In this document: piece after piece, positions 7,973-16,317 of the stretch | How positions within the stretch are numbered: the first letter of the stretch is position 1 | Layout: every line of letters begins with the position of its first letter | NCBI RefSeq assembly: GCF_014637085.1 | Contig: NZ_BMEU01000019.1 | Coordinates: 1-64,000, forward strand | DNA length: 64,000 bases | Reading direction: 5' to 3' | Source: Comamonas phosphati | Lineage (GTDB): Bacteria; Pseudomonadota; Gammaproteobacteria; Burkholderiales; Burkholderiaceae_C | The notes under the pieces: generated by a model | What the model saw: the letters and a program-made list of their open reading frames with translations, nothing else | Told to the model about the DNA's origin: nothing | Database searches by the model: none | Program-made: the position numbers and the translations under genes

Positions 7973-8037
7973 CTCGCGTCGTGAAAGATCAGGCTCTGCG
8001 GGTGCCGCGCGGCGATCTGGCTCGGCAGCTGCGTCAT
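7969..8037 (-). CDS. Possible 22-residue leader peptide overlapping alkB
   Basis: An ATG at 8037 opens 22 codons (MTQLPSQIAARHPQSLIFHD...) that end in a TGA overlapping the alkB ATG as ATGA. That arrangement usually means translational coupling. No family is recognised and no strong ribosome binding site precedes it. It may be a regulatory leader, the remnant of a longer gene, or chance. Confidence 0.25.
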   Translation of the reverse strand: MTQLPSQIAARHPQSLIFHDAR

Positions 8038-8088
8038 GACGGATTTTCTGCCAGCCCAGTATGGAAAGACATGCTGCGAGGGTGAAAG

Positions 8089-8131
8089 AAAAAAGCCAGT
8101 ATCTGCAGGCTGTGCAGACGCTGGCTTTTTT
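8089..8131. terminator. Bidirectional terminator
   Basis: AAAAAAGCCAG (8089-8099) pairs with CTGGCTTTTTT (8121-8131), and the inner bases ATCTGCA/TGCAGAC extend the stem almost to the loop. T-runs occur on both strands. The main use should be to stop transcription of the META-domain lipoprotein gene on the minus strand, isolating alkB-ada. Confidence 0.85.
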
Positions 8132-8149
8132 GCGCGGAAAGGCAGGGTC

Positions 8150-8977
8150 TTACTGCTTGCCCTTTTCGATGGCGCTTTCCACCACCATGTCCAGCACATA
8201 GGCATAGCTGGAGGCATCGGCCGGAGCATTCTGGCGCTTGTAGCGGTTGATGCGCAGCACGTTGCGCACGCCGGGCTCATGCTTGTAGCCTTCGATTTCG
8301 CTGTAGAAGTTCTCCCACTGGCCGGAGGAAGTCTTTACGCCGTTGTCGCCGTAGCGGATCTCGCGCACCTTCAGGCACTGGTAGTCCTTGGCCGCGCCAT
8401 GGCTGCAGGCCACGCGCTGGGGCGCGACTTCCAGGAAGATGCGCTCGGGCGCGTTGCCGTACCTGGTATCGGGCGTGGGCGTGCCATCCAGCTGCCATTT
8501 GGTGCCGTCGATGAACTGCAGGGTCAGGCGCGGCGCTTCCTGGCCGACGCCGAGCTGCACGGCCCATTGCTTGGCCAGGGGCAGGATGCGCGAGACTTTC
8601 TGTTCCAGCTGCATGAGCTGGTTGTCGTTGCAGGCGCGCAAGGTGCTCATGGCACGCTGCATGTTGATGCGCTGGCCTTCGATGGAGTAGCCCGAGGACA
8701 TCACATTGCACAGGTTCTTGACGACGACACGCTGCTCGGCGAAGTCCAGCTCCAGCGGGCCTTTGCCCGAGCCCGGGGTCAGGAACCAGGTCTGGTCTTC
8801 ACCGCCGGCCGGCGTGAATGCCTGCTGCAGCTTCCAATGGTAGGCGGCCAGCGATTTCGCATCACCTGCGGGGCCGCTAGGGCCTGCTTTGCGGGCGCCG
8901 CCACCTTCCGTGGTGCCGCAGGCAGCCAGCATCAGGGAAGCAATCAGGGGAAGGCACCAGGTCCAGCGAGGTTTCAT
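8150..8977 (-). CDS. META/DUF4377 domain lipoprotein (HslJ-like)
   Basis: This 275-residue protein starts with a lipoprotein signal ending in LMLAAC, so it should be lipidated and anchored in the envelope. Residues about 45-145 (YHWKLQQAF..., LCNVMSSGYSIEGQRINM..., STLRACNDNQLMQLE) match the META domain found in HslJ, a heat-inducible outer-membrane protein of unclear role. The second half (RIFLEVAPQRVACSHG...CLKVREIRYGDNGV...FYSEIEGYKHEPG) matches DUF4377, often fused to META. Function is unknown. A terminator follows directly; the gene seems to stand alone. Confidence 0.88.
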   Translation of the reverse strand: MKPRWTWCLPLIASLMLAACGTTEGGGARKAGPSGPAGDAKSLAAYHWKLQQAFTPAGGEDQTWFLTPGSGKGPLELDFAEQRVVVKNLCNVMSSGYSIEGQRINMQRAMSTLRACNDNQLMQLEQKVSRILPLAKQWAVQLGVGQEAPRLTLQFIDGTKWQLDGTPTPDTRYGNAPERIFLEVAPQRVACSHGAAKDYQCLKVREIRYGDNGVKTSSGQWENFYSEIEGYKHEPGVRNVLRINRYKRQNAPADASSYAYVLDMVVESAIEKGKQ

Positions 8978-9362
8978 AGAGGTTCCTTAAAGGTTTGAAA
9001 AGGTGCAACGAAGCAACGCTGGAGTCGTTTTGTGCGATGCAGTTCCCTTCCATCGGGTTCTGGGGCATAAAAAGCGTGATCTGCGTCAAAGCAGCCCTCC
9101 CGCGGGGCCTTGGTTGCCAGCGGCTCACACCATAACCGAAGCCGGTGACCTGCGCGCTGGTTTGCCCTGCCCAGAATGTAAATAACTGCCGCGTGGGTGG
9201 GGGTGCAAAAGGCGCAAGATCGGTTTGGCCAAGCCGTGATTCTTGAGCAGCATTTCCGTTTCCAATGCAACGGTGCTGGCAAACTGCTACGCTATTAAGA
9301 GCGTTTTGGATGCTTGTTCGAGCAAGGAGAGTTTTGTGGATCGAGGTGCTAAGTTGGCCGCT
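8978..9362. other. Divergent intergenic region
   Basis: This 385-base stretch separates two divergently transcribed lipoprotein genes and should hold both promoters. A TTGACG hexamer lies on the minus strand near 9083-9088 but without a well-spaced -10. No small gene was supported. Confidence 0.4.
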
Positions 9363-9917
9363 ATGTACTGGGCTAATTCCCCGCGTACCCTGAAGGGTCT
9401 GGCGCTGGGTCTGTGCACTGCAGTGCTGGCTGCCTGTTCCAGCAGCGTTCCGCGCAATGTGCCGCTGCAGGAGACATTCGACTCGGCGTCCACTTTTTCG
9501 CGCGGCTTCGATGCGACGCCGGTACAGACCTGTGAGGCCGCGCGGCGCGCACTGCTCAGCCAGGGCTATATCGCCAATGCGCGCACGCAGGAGCTGATCG
9601 AGGGTCGCAAGAGCTTCCAGCCCGATCCGGACCTGAACCTGGAGATGAGCATCCGCGTGGTGTGCGTGCCCCAGACTTCGGACGGCAAGGTCAGCATCGG
9701 CTTTGTGACGGCGCTGCAGGACCGCTACATGCTCAAGAAAAGCGCCAACTCGGCCAGCGTGGGCGTGGGCGCCTTGGGCTCGCTGTCCCTGCCTTTCGCC
9801 TCGGGCAATGATTCGCTGGTCAAGGTCGGCAGCGAAACCGTGTCCACGCGCGGCTTCTACGACAGTTTCTTCGACCTGGTGGAGTCCTATCTGCAAAGCG
9901 ACAAGGATGCTCCGTAG
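9363..9917 (+). CDS. DUF2242 family lipoprotein
   Basis: This 184-residue protein has a clear lipobox (GLCTAVLAACSSS) about 20 residues after ATG 9363, which decides the start; an upstream in-frame ATG at 9243 would bury the signal. The mature part (ETFDSASTFSRGFDATPVQTCEAARRALLSQGY, then SVGVGALGSLSLP and TRGFYDSFFDLVESYL) matches DUF2242, a betaproteobacterial family of unknown function. It is expected to sit in the periplasm attached to a membrane. A copy of the dispersed repeat begins nine bases after its stop. Confidence 0.85.
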   Translation: MYWANSPRTLKGLALGLCTAVLAACSSSVPRNVPLQETFDSASTFSRGFDATPVQTCEAARRALLSQGYIANARTQELIEGRKSFQPDPDLNLEMSIRVVCVPQTSDGKVSIGFVTALQDRYMLKKSANSASVGVGALGSLSLPFASGNDSLVKVGSETVSTRGFYDSFFDLVESYLQSDKDAP

Positions 9918-9926
9918 ATAGAAAGA

Positions 9927-10022
9927 CCTCCTGAGGCGCTGCGCGCCTTCCCCCTAGAAGGGAGACGACGGCTTCGCTGCGGGGCGCCCCTTGCTGGCCG
10001 TCCCCGGTTTGGGGGGCGCAGG
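9927..10022 (+). repeat. Dispersed intergenic repeat A, copy 1
   Basis: This sequence of about 96 bases opens with CTCCTGAGGCGCTGCGCGCC and contains CTTCCCCC, GGGAGACGACGGC, GCTGCGGGGCG and CCTTGCTGGCCGTCC. The same blocks recur in the same order at 33303-33421 and 53730-53822. It starts nine bases after the DUF2242 stop and ends at the stop of the converging M23 gene. Confidence 0.8.
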
Positions 10023-10023
10023 C

Positions 10024-10926
10024 TCAGACCGCAATGAACAAGGCCGGGTCCACCATGGCGCGGTTGAGCATCACGCTCCAGTGCAGATGCGGCCCCGTGA
10101 CGCGGCCCGTGGCACCGACTTTGCAGAAGACGTCGCCGGTCTGGAGCTGGTCGCCGATCTTGCAGTCCACGCCGCTCAGGTGGCAGTACATGGACAGCAG
10201 GCCGCCGCCGTGGTCCAGCCAGACCGTGCCGCCGTTGAAGAAATAGTCGCCCACGTCGATGACCCGGCCCGGCAGCGGCGCCTTGACCGGAGTGCCCGTC
10301 GGCGCTGCGATGTCCATGCCGCTGTGGGGATTGCGCGGCTGGCCGTTGAACACGCGGCGCAGGCCGAAGGAGCTGGAGCGCCGCCCCGGCACTGGTACCT
10401 GCATCTGCAGGTTGCCGGAGGGCAGGGGCTCGGTGAAGGTGGCCATCACGGTCTTCAGGTGGGCGGCCTCGCGCTCATAGCGGGCGTTGTCCTCGGGGGA
10501 CAGGTCCACCGTCTTGGGCGAGACCTTGAGGCGCTGCTCCACATACCGCTTGTCGCGTACCGTGTAGCTCACGGTGCGCGCGAGGCCGTCGGTCTTCACC
10601 TCAATGCTTTGCTCGCCCGGCGGGTTGGCGAGCGCAATGCCGACGAGCGCGGTCCACTCGATCATGTCGCCCACCACGAGCAACTGAGCCTCTCCGGCCG
10701 TCGCCTGGGGGCGTGCGGAAGCCGGCCCCAGGGAGAGGCGTGCGACACCGCCGGGAACGCGGCTGTCCTGGGGCCAGAGTGTGCTGTCTGTGGCGTTGTT
10801 GGCCGTACGGCTTGCACGCGCGGCCCAGGCCGGTACGGTAGCGAACAGCGCCGATTGCGCCATCCACTGCAGCAGGCGCCGGCGTTCTTGGGGGTGGGGG
10901 AGGCTGGGGAGGTTTTCGGTCGGCAT
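10024..10926 (-). CDS. M23 family metallopeptidase
   Basis: This 300-residue exported protein should be a zinc endopeptidase that cuts peptidoglycan cross-links. The C-terminal LytM/M23 domain has both zinc motifs intact: NPHSGMDIAAP (H-x3-D) and GPHLHWSVML (HxH), so it is likely active. The N-terminus has consecutive arginines before a hydrophobic run ending AWAA, which could be a Tat or Sec signal. Residues about 60-170 form a separate domain typical of stand-alone M23 enzymes of Burkholderiales. ATG 10926 places the signal at the start; ATG 10935 is nearly equivalent. Its upstream end approaches the paiB-like gene, so the two may be co-transcribed. Confidence 0.88.
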   Translation of the reverse strand: MPTENLPSLPHPQERRRLLQWMAQSALFATVPAWAARASRTANNATDSTLWPQDSRVPGGVARLSLGPASARPQATAGEAQLLVVGDMIEWTALVGIALANPPGEQSIEVKTDGLARTVSYTVRDKRYVEQRLKVSPKTVDLSPEDNARYEREAAHLKTVMATFTEPLPSGNLQMQVPVPGRRSSSFGLRRVFNGQPRNPHSGMDIAAPTGTPVKAPLPGRVIDVGDYFFNGGTVWLDHGGGLLSMYCHLSGVDCKIGDQLQTGDVFCKVGATGRVTGPHLHWSVMLNRAMVDPALFIAV

Positions 10927-11042
10927 GGTGCGCATCAGGTTCTGCACGCATTGTGCGGCATCGCTATCGATAGCGGAGCTATAGGCGATTGAAGCATGGG
11001 TGTTTCGGTGTGCCAGGGCTTGCGCCGCGCCGGCGGCGTGAC

Positions 11043-11669
11043 TCAAGGTTGACGCATGCTGCGGGCAATGGCCGCGTGCCCCAGTTCGTCCAGGGCCTGG
11101 GCCGCGCCGAGCCGGTCGCGCTCCTGCTTGTTCTGACTCAGCTTGAACTTGCCTTCCAGCCGCTCGACGTCAATCTCCAGGCCCACGATGGCACCGAGCA
11201 TGCGCTGCAGGTAGTCGGGCGGGGCGTCGCTCATCTTCCATGGCGCCTGGGCATTGTTCAGGGCTTCATGCCGGCGCGTGAGGCGGCCCACCACGGCGCG
11301 GACGAATTTTTCATCGTCACGCACGCCGATGCGGCCGTGCGCATGGACCACGCGATAGTTCCAGGTCGGCACCTGTTCATGGGTCTCGTGCTTGCTGGGG
11401 TACCAGCTGGGGGAGACATAGGCCTGCTCGGCGCGGAAGCTCACCAGCACCTGCCCACCATCACGAACCTGCTGCCACACGGGGTTGGAGCGGGCTACAT
11501 GGGCGATCAGGCGCAAGGGCCCGCCCTCGTCCTGCAGCAGCTCGAACGGCAGGTGATTGGCATCCAGCCCCGCGCCGGACTGCGTGACCAGGCAGCCCAG
11601 CGGATGGGCCTGGATCAAGGCCTGCAAGGTGGCCGGATCGTCGATCTGGAAATGGCTGGGGTTGTACAT
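11043..11669 (-). CDS. PaiB-like FMN-binding protein
   Basis: This 208-residue protein has the compact split-barrel fold signature of PaiB/FMN-binding negative transcriptional regulators: MYNPSHFQIDDPATLQALI, HLPFELLQDEGGPLRLIAHVARSNP, SWYPSKHETHEQVPTWNY and the closing QNKQERDR. Bacillus PaiB affects sporulation and protease genes, but many homologues are of unknown role. The start at ATG 11669 gives the canonical MYNP start of the family. It is cytoplasmic. The M23 peptidase follows it on the same strand about 115 bases later, with no functional link known. Confidence 0.9.
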   Translation of the reverse strand: MYNPSHFQIDDPATLQALIQAHPLGCLVTQSGAGLDANHLPFELLQDEGGPLRLIAHVARSNPVWQQVRDGGQVLVSFRAEQAYVSPSWYPSKHETHEQVPTWNYRVVHAHGRIGVRDDEKFVRAVVGRLTRRHEALNNAQAPWKMSDAPPDYLQRMLGAIVGLEIDVERLEGKFKLSQNKQERDRLGAAQALDELGHAAIARSMRQP

Positions 11670-11776
11670 GGGGGTCTGCTTGGGGAAGCAGTGCAGAAAG
11701 CGGACGGGCTTGTTTATACCGCCGCATTGGCATGCCGAATCCTGCAGGCCTGCTTCTCAAGGCCTGAATGGGAATT

Positions 11777-11805
11777 TAAAAAAACCGCTTGCAGTGCAAG
11801 CGGTT
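11777..11805 (-). terminator. Terminator of the DUF3300 gene
   Basis: AACCGCTTGC and GCAAGCGGTT (11783-11805) form a 10-base perfect stem with a 3-base loop. On the minus strand it is followed by seven T. It lies 27 bases after the stop of the DUF3300 gene. Confidence 0.9.
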
Positions 11806-11831
11806 CGGGTAGGGGCTGTGCAAGGTGGCGA

Positions 11832-13946
11832 TCAGCGCCTGTCGTGATCTCCGTTTGCCCGGGCTTCGGCGCGTGCCGTCTGCATGTGGGACTGCTGTTC
11901 GGCCTGTCGCTGGGTCTGTTCCTGTGCCCGCTGCTGCATCTGCTGTATCTGGGCTTGCTGCTGGCGTTGCTGTTGTTCACGGGCCTGAGCCTGTTGCTGC
12001 ATCTGCTGCTGGCGCTGAGCCTGCTCCTGGGCACGTTGCTGTTGCGCCTGCTGCATCTGGGCCTGTTGCTGGCGTTGCTGTTGTTCGCGCGCCTGTGCCT
12101 GTTGCTGCATCTGCTGCTGACGCTGGGCCTGCTCCTGGGCGCGTTGCTGTTGCGCCTGCTGCATCTGGGCCTGTTCTTGGCGCTGCTGTTGTTCACGCGC
12201 CTGGGCCTGCTGCTGCATCTGCTGCTGGCGTTGGGCCTGCTCCTGGGTGCGTTGCTGTTGCGCCTGCTGCATCTGGGCCTGTTGCTGGCGCTGCTGCTGT
12301 TCGCGTGCCTGTGCCTGTTGCTGCATCTGCTGCTGACGTTGGGCCTGCTCCTGGGCACGCTGCTGTTGCGCCTGCTGCATCTGAGCCCGTTGCTGGCGCT
12401 GCTGTTGCTCACGTGCCTGGGCCTGCTGCTGCATTTGCTGTTGGCGCTGGACCTGCTCCTGGGCTCGCTCTGGCTGCATCTGCTGTTGGTTTTTTCCCGC
12501 CATGGCGGCCTGCATCAGCGGCGCCTGAGGCTGGCGGTCTGGTCCGGCCGAATGGTCCTGACTGCGCTGGTCGCGCAGTTGCATGAAGGCATTGCCGTTG
12601 GGCGCATGGGGCATGGCTGGTGTTGCAGGGGGCTGGCCCTGGCCAAAGCCTGGCCGTCCTTGCGGCACGGCTGCGAGAGGAGACTGCTGCTGCCTCTGGT
12701 TCCAGGCATGGCTGCCGGCGGCCAGTACCGCGGCACCGACGGCGGCTCCGGCCGCGCCTGCGGCAAGGGTGCCTGGTTGCAGCCCGTGCTGTGGCGCGAA
12801 GGCTCCCGCTGACTGCTGTTGCATGGGCAGCGCCGCCTGCGTGGGCGCCGGCATCGGGAGTGCTCCGTTTTGATAGACGTTGTTTACATAGGTGTTGTCC
12901 GTACGGTGGATGTTCTGCACCACGGTGTGCGACTGCGAGATGTAGGTGGTGGTGTTGTAGACCACGGCCGGAAGGGCCTGCGGTGGCGGGGGGCGGTCGC
13001 CATAGCGCCACGGCCTGTCATGGTCGCCCCAGTGCATGTCCCACGAATTCCAGCCCCAGGACGGATACCTGTCCATGGACTCGGCCAGCACAACGCCGAC
13101 GCCAAAGCCCAGCAGGCCCGCCACCACGGGCACGCCGACCACGGGGGGCGGAGGCGGAACTTCGACATAGCGGTAGCCGCCGTACACGGGCAGCGGCTCG
13201 CCGTAGACCATGTCGGGGGCATACTGCGGAACGTAGACGATGTCCACCTGGGAGGGGACGATTTCGATGAACTGCTCCGGCGGCGCTATGACGGGATCGG
13301 GCAGTGGCGTGACCACGGCGCCGGGTGTGTAGGCCACGGCGGATGGTGTGGAAGCCACGTTCACCTTGAGCTGCTTGGAGGTCTTGAGCGTGCCGGCCTT
13401 GTAGGCGCGGTTGCGCATGACCTGTATGGCGTTCATCACGTCCGACGGATCGTTGTAATAGGCCTTGCCCAGGGCCGTGGTCCAGGGCAGGTTCGAGGCC
13501 ATCTGCTCCAGCACGTTGGGAAACTGGGTCAGCGATTTGACGGACGGGTCCCAGTTCTGGGCATTGACGGCATTGGCCAGCGCCGTCTTTCGCAGGCCGG
13601 GGTTCTGCCCCATCCAGGTTTCGGCAGCGCCGATCTGGTTGGGATAGGTGGAGCCGGCCAGAATCTGGGCTACCAGCTTGTCGGGATACAGCGCAATGGG
13701 CGCCACCATCTGGTAGAGCACGTTAGCGCTCGGTGGCGCATAGGCCGCAGGCTGGAGCTGGGCGGCCTCGGGCGTTGCGGCCGGCGCCAGCGCCGTGCTG
13801 TCGGCCTTGATGGGAGAATCCTTGTCGTTGCAGGCGCTCAGTGCCATGGCGGCGGCCAGGGCCACGATGCCCGGACGCCAGTGGTGGGTGGCCGTGTCGT
13901 GGGGCTGCTTTTGCTGCTCCGGCCGGTTCCAGGGGAAATACGACAT
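11832..13946 (-). CDS. DUF3300 lipoprotein-like protein with Gln-rich repeat tail
   Basis: This 704-residue exported protein starts with a signal ending ALSAC, probably a lipobox. Residues about 75-260 form the DUF3300 domain (LVAQILAGSTYPNQIGAAETW, MGQNPGLRKTALANAVNAQ, WDPSVKSLTQFPNVLEQM, DIVYVPQYAPDMVYG). A region rich in Pro, Trp and Tyr follows, then an Ala/Gly patch, then five near-identical 36-residue repeats of Gln, Arg, Met and Ala, expected to be a long helix or coiled coil. Start ATG 13946 follows GGAG. Function is unknown; DUF3300 proteins are envelope proteins found in many proteobacteria. Confidence 0.88.
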   Translation of the reverse strand: MSYFPWNRPEQQKQPHDTATHHWRPGIVALAAAMALSACNDKDSPIKADSTALAPAATPEAAQLQPAAYAPPSANVLYQMVAPIALYPDKLVAQILAGSTYPNQIGAAETWMGQNPGLRKTALANAVNAQNWDPSVKSLTQFPNVLEQMASNLPWTTALGKAYYNDPSDVMNAIQVMRNRAYKAGTLKTSKQLKVNVASTPSAVAYTPGAVVTPLPDPVIAPPEQFIEIVPSQVDIVYVPQYAPDMVYGEPLPVYGGYRYVEVPPPPPVVGVPVVAGLLGFGVGVVLAESMDRYPSWGWNSWDMHWGDHDRPWRYGDRPPPPQALPAVVYNTTTYISQSHTVVQNIHRTDNTYVNNVYQNGALPMPAPTQAALPMQQQSAGAFAPQHGLQPGTLAAGAAGAAVGAAVLAAGSHAWNQRQQQSPLAAVPQGRPGFGQGQPPATPAMPHAPNGNAFMQLRDQRSQDHSAGPDRQPQAPLMQAAMAGKNQQQMQPERAQEQVQRQQQMQQQAQAREQQQRQQRAQMQQAQQQRAQEQAQRQQQMQQQAQAREQQQRQQQAQMQQAQQQRTQEQAQRQQQMQQQAQAREQQQRQEQAQMQQAQQQRAQEQAQRQQQMQQQAQAREQQQRQQQAQMQQAQQQRAQEQAQRQQQMQQQAQAREQQQRQQQAQIQQMQQRAQEQTQRQAEQQSHMQTARAEARANGDHDRR
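11931..12467 (-). repeat. Tandem 108-base repeat, five units, inside the DUF3300 gene
   Basis: Five consecutive units of 108 bases (the last 105) encode 36-residue blocks that begin RAQEQAQRQQQMQQQAQARE. Differences between units are few (for example RTQEQ, RQEQAQ), with synonymous changes at the base level. The near identity points to recent copying by slippage or recombination. Repeat number may vary between strains. Confidence 0.9.
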
Positions 13947-13975
13947 CTGACGCTCCTTGCGCCGCGCCGTGGAGA

Positions 13976-14383
13976 TCACGGTGCCTTGGCGGATGCTGTT
14001 TTAACGCCAGTGTTGAGCGGCTGTTGACAGAGTGTTGTAAGCAAAGTAAGCCGGCGGGTGCGGGCTATCCGCCAACGGGCTGCTGCATATCTTGATAGCT
14101 GCCGGCGCTTGATGGAAAAGGGTTTGAGCCTAAAAATCGGTGAGAAGGCGGGCAAACAAGCCTGCGTCGGGCAGGCCTTGGGTTGGGGCGGAAGGCGCAA
14201 AGCCTCCGGGTTTTCGGTTACATCATTCGGCCATCGCACTCCCGAGCGTGGCAGTGTCCATGGTTCCAGCGGCCTGCCGTCGACCTCGACCTCGCCACTC
14301 TCGAAACGGGTCCGGGCGGTCATGATGCGGGGCTTGCTCTCGAACATGCCTTGTGCCAGCAGGTTGCCCATGCATTCCTGCAT
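13976..14383 (-). CDS. Doubtful small hypothetical protein
   Basis: A minus-strand frame of 135 codons opens at ATG 14383. Its first half has reasonable composition (MFESKPRIMTARTRFESGE), but its second half is translated from the dispersed repeat and ends just outside the next promoter. There is no clear ribosome binding site and I recognise no family. It may be a short real gene extended by repeat insertion, or no gene. Confidence 0.25.
   Translation of the reverse strand: MQECMGNLLAQGMFESKPRIMTARTRFESGEVEVDGRPLEPWTLPRSGVRWPNDVTENPEALRLPPQPKACPTQACLPAFSPIFRLKPFSIKRRQLSRYAAARWRIARTRRLTLLTTLCQQPLNTGVKTASAKAP
14084..14145. repeat. Dispersed intergenic repeat B, copy 1
   Basis: The sequence around TTGATAGCTGCCGGCGCTTG followed by ATGGAAAAGGGTTTGAGCCT and an A/T-rich end is a degenerate element. 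Related copies occur near 34770-34830, 47045-47105 and 60485-60545. Such elements are abundant between genes in Comamonadaceae. Borders are approximate. Confidence 0.6.
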
Positions 14384-14439
14384 ATCGGCCTTGATTCAAG
14401 ATGAATGTGAAACCGCAGGATTGGGCGGCGCTAAAAAGA

Positions 14440-14466
14440 AAAAGGCTGCCGAGCGGCAGCCTTTTT
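14440..14466. terminator. Terminator of glnS (bidirectional)
   Basis: AAAAGGCTGCC (14440-14450) pairs with GGCAGCCTTTT (14455-14465) around GAGC. T-rich tails occur on both strands; it lies 28 bases beyond the glnS stop. Confidence 0.88.
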
Positions 14467-14493
14467 TGCGTCATCAATGGCGAATTGATTTTC

Positions 14494-16317
14494 CTATTTG
14501 CCCCAGGAGTCCTTCAGGCCGGTGATTTTGTTGAATACCGGCTTGTCGCTGCGGTGATCCCTGCGGTCGGCCACGAAATAGCCGAAACGCTCGAACTGGA
14601 ATTTGTCATCAGGCTGCGCGGCTTTCAGCGAAGGCTCCACATAGGCCGTCACCACCTTGAGGCTGTCCGGGTTGAGCAGGGCGAGGTAATCCTTGCCGCC
14701 GGCATCGGGCTGGGCATCGGTGAACAGGCGGTCGTAGAGGCGCACCTCGGCTTCCACGCCATCGGCCGCGCCCACCCAGGTGATGGCGGCCTTGACCTTG
14801 ACGCTGTCGGCGCCGGGCGTGCCGCTCTTGGTGTCGGGCACCACGGTGGCCAGCACCTTGGTCACCTTGCCGTCGGCATCCTTCTCGCAGCCCGTGCATT
14901 CGATCACATAGCCGCCCTTGAGGCGCACCTTGTTGCCAGGGAACAGGCGCTTGTAGCCCTTGGGCGGCACTTCGGCGAAGTCCTCGCGCTCGATCCAGAC
15001 CTCGCGGCCCAGCGTGAAATGGCGCTCGGGCGCGGCCTCGCCCTCGCCCTCGGCCTGGTGGGGCAGGGCCGGCAAAGAACATGGCTCCAGGTGCTCCGCG
15101 CCTCCGAAGACCTCGGCCCAGTTGGAGAGCTCCAGCTTGAGCGGCTCCAGCACCACCATGGCGCGGTGGGCCTGGTTTTCCAGGTCCTCGCGCAGGCAGC
15201 CGTCCAGGGTGCCGTAGTCGATCCAGGCGTAATCCTTGGTCACGCCGATGCGTTCGCAGAAATTGCGGATGGACGCCGGCGTGTAGCCGCGGCGGCGCAT
15301 GCCGACGACGGTGGGCATGCGCGGGTCGTCCCAGCCGGCCACGAAGTTGTTGTCCACCAGGTGCTTGAGCTTGCGCTTGCTGGTGATCACATAGGTCAGG
15401 TTCAGGCGGGAGAACTCGTACTGGCGCGGCTGGGGTGCGTCGATCAGGCCGCCGGTGCGCAGGTGGTCGAGCAGCCAGTCATAGAACGGGCGCTGGTCTT
15501 CGAACTCCAGCGTGCAGATGGAGTGGGTGATGTGCTCGTATGCGTCCTCGATGGGGTGCGCAAAGGTGTACATCGGGTAGATGCACCACTTGTTGCCGGT
15601 GTTGTGGTGCTCGGCATGGCGCACGCGGTAGATGGCCGGGTCGCGCAGATTGATATTGGGCGCGGCCATGTCGATCCTGGCGCGCAGCACGGCGGCGCCG
15701 TCGGCCAGCAGGCCTGCTTTCATGTCGGCAAAGCGCTGCAGGTTCTCGGCCACGCTGCGGTCGCGGAACGGGCTGTTCACGCCGGGGCGGGTGAAGTCGC
15801 CACGGTTGGCCTTCATCTCGTCGGCCGACTGCTCGTCCACATAGGCCAGGCCCTGTTCGATCAGATAGGCCGCGCAGCGGTGCATGAAGTCGAAGTAGTT
15901 GCTGGCGAAATACAGGTTTTCGTGCCCGTCGGGATCCTTCCAGTCGAAGCCCAGCCATTGGACCGCATCGATGATGCTGTCCACGTATTCCTGGTCTTCC
16001 TTTTCCGGATTGGTGTCGTCGAAGCGCAGGTGGCACACGCCGCCGAAGTCGCGCGCCAGGCCGAAGTTCAGGCAGATGGACTTGGCATGGCCCACGTGCA
16101 GGTAGCCGTTGGGCTCGGGCGGAAAGCGGGTACGGATCCTGGCTGCGTCCACCTGGCCCTGCTGGTGGTGCTGGGCGTCGCCGGGGGCACCGCCCCAGTG
16201 GCGTTGGGCGTAGGTGCCCTTGTCCAGATCGGACTCGATGATCTGGCGCAGGAAATTGGTGGGCTTGACCGTGTCGGTCGTTGTATCGGTGTGTTGGGTG
16301 GCGTCAGCAGAGCTCAT
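14494..16317 (-). CDS. glnS: Glutaminyl-tRNA synthetase
   Basis: This 607-residue class I aminoacyl-tRNA synthetase attaches glutamine to tRNA-Gln in the cytoplasm. The HIGH-type motif is in YLHVGHAKSICLNFG, the KMSKS-type loop in YVITSKRKLKHLV, and GWDDPRMPTVVGMRRRGYTP is a strong GlnRS block. The C-terminal part (about 360-600) is the anticodon-binding beta-barrel region. It is slightly longer than E. coli GlnRS (554) owing to an N-terminal extension and an inserted acidic/proline loop near residues 400-420. The presence of glnS suggests direct charging of tRNA-Gln. It stands alone with its own terminator. Confidence 0.97.
   Translation of the reverse strand: MSSADATQHTDTTTDTVKPTNFLRQIIESDLDKGTYAQRHWGGAPGDAQHHQQGQVDAARIRTRFPPEPNGYLHVGHAKSICLNFGLARDFGGVCHLRFDDTNPEKEDQEYVDSIIDAVQWLGFDWKDPDGHENLYFASNYFDFMHRCAAYLIEQGLAYVDEQSADEMKANRGDFTRPGVNSPFRDRSVAENLQRFADMKAGLLADGAAVLRARIDMAAPNINLRDPAIYRVRHAEHHNTGNKWCIYPMYTFAHPIEDAYEHITHSICTLEFEDQRPFYDWLLDHLRTGGLIDAPQPRQYEFSRLNLTYVITSKRKLKHLVDNNFVAGWDDPRMPTVVGMRRRGYTPASIRNFCERIGVTKDYAWIDYGTLDGCLREDLENQAHRAMVVLEPLKLELSNWAEVFGGAEHLEPCSLPALPHQAEGEGEAAPERHFTLGREVWIEREDFAEVPPKGYKRLFPGNKVRLKGGYVIECTGCEKDADGKVTKVLATVVPDTKSGTPGADSVKVKAAITWVGAADGVEAEVRLYDRLFTDAQPDAGGKDYLALLNPDSLKVVTAYVEPSLKAAQPDDKFQFERFGYFVADRRDHRSDKPVFNKITGLKDSWGK

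Larger units (their letters stand above)
13947..14439. other. Intergenic region with repeat B and one doubtful frame
   Basis: This region lies between the DUF3300 promoter and the glnS terminator. It contains a copy of repeat B near 14084-14145. A minus-strand frame from 14383 encodes a plausible-looking first 60 residues (ESGEVEVDGRPLEPWTLP) but then runs into the repeat, so it is listed separately at low confidence. Confidence 0.4.

Noticed and set aside
10989-12812. Plus-strand frame with Leu-rich repeats opposite the DUF3300 gene
   Set aside because: The LLLHLLL-type repeats are only the complement of the CAG-rich Gln codons of the real gene.
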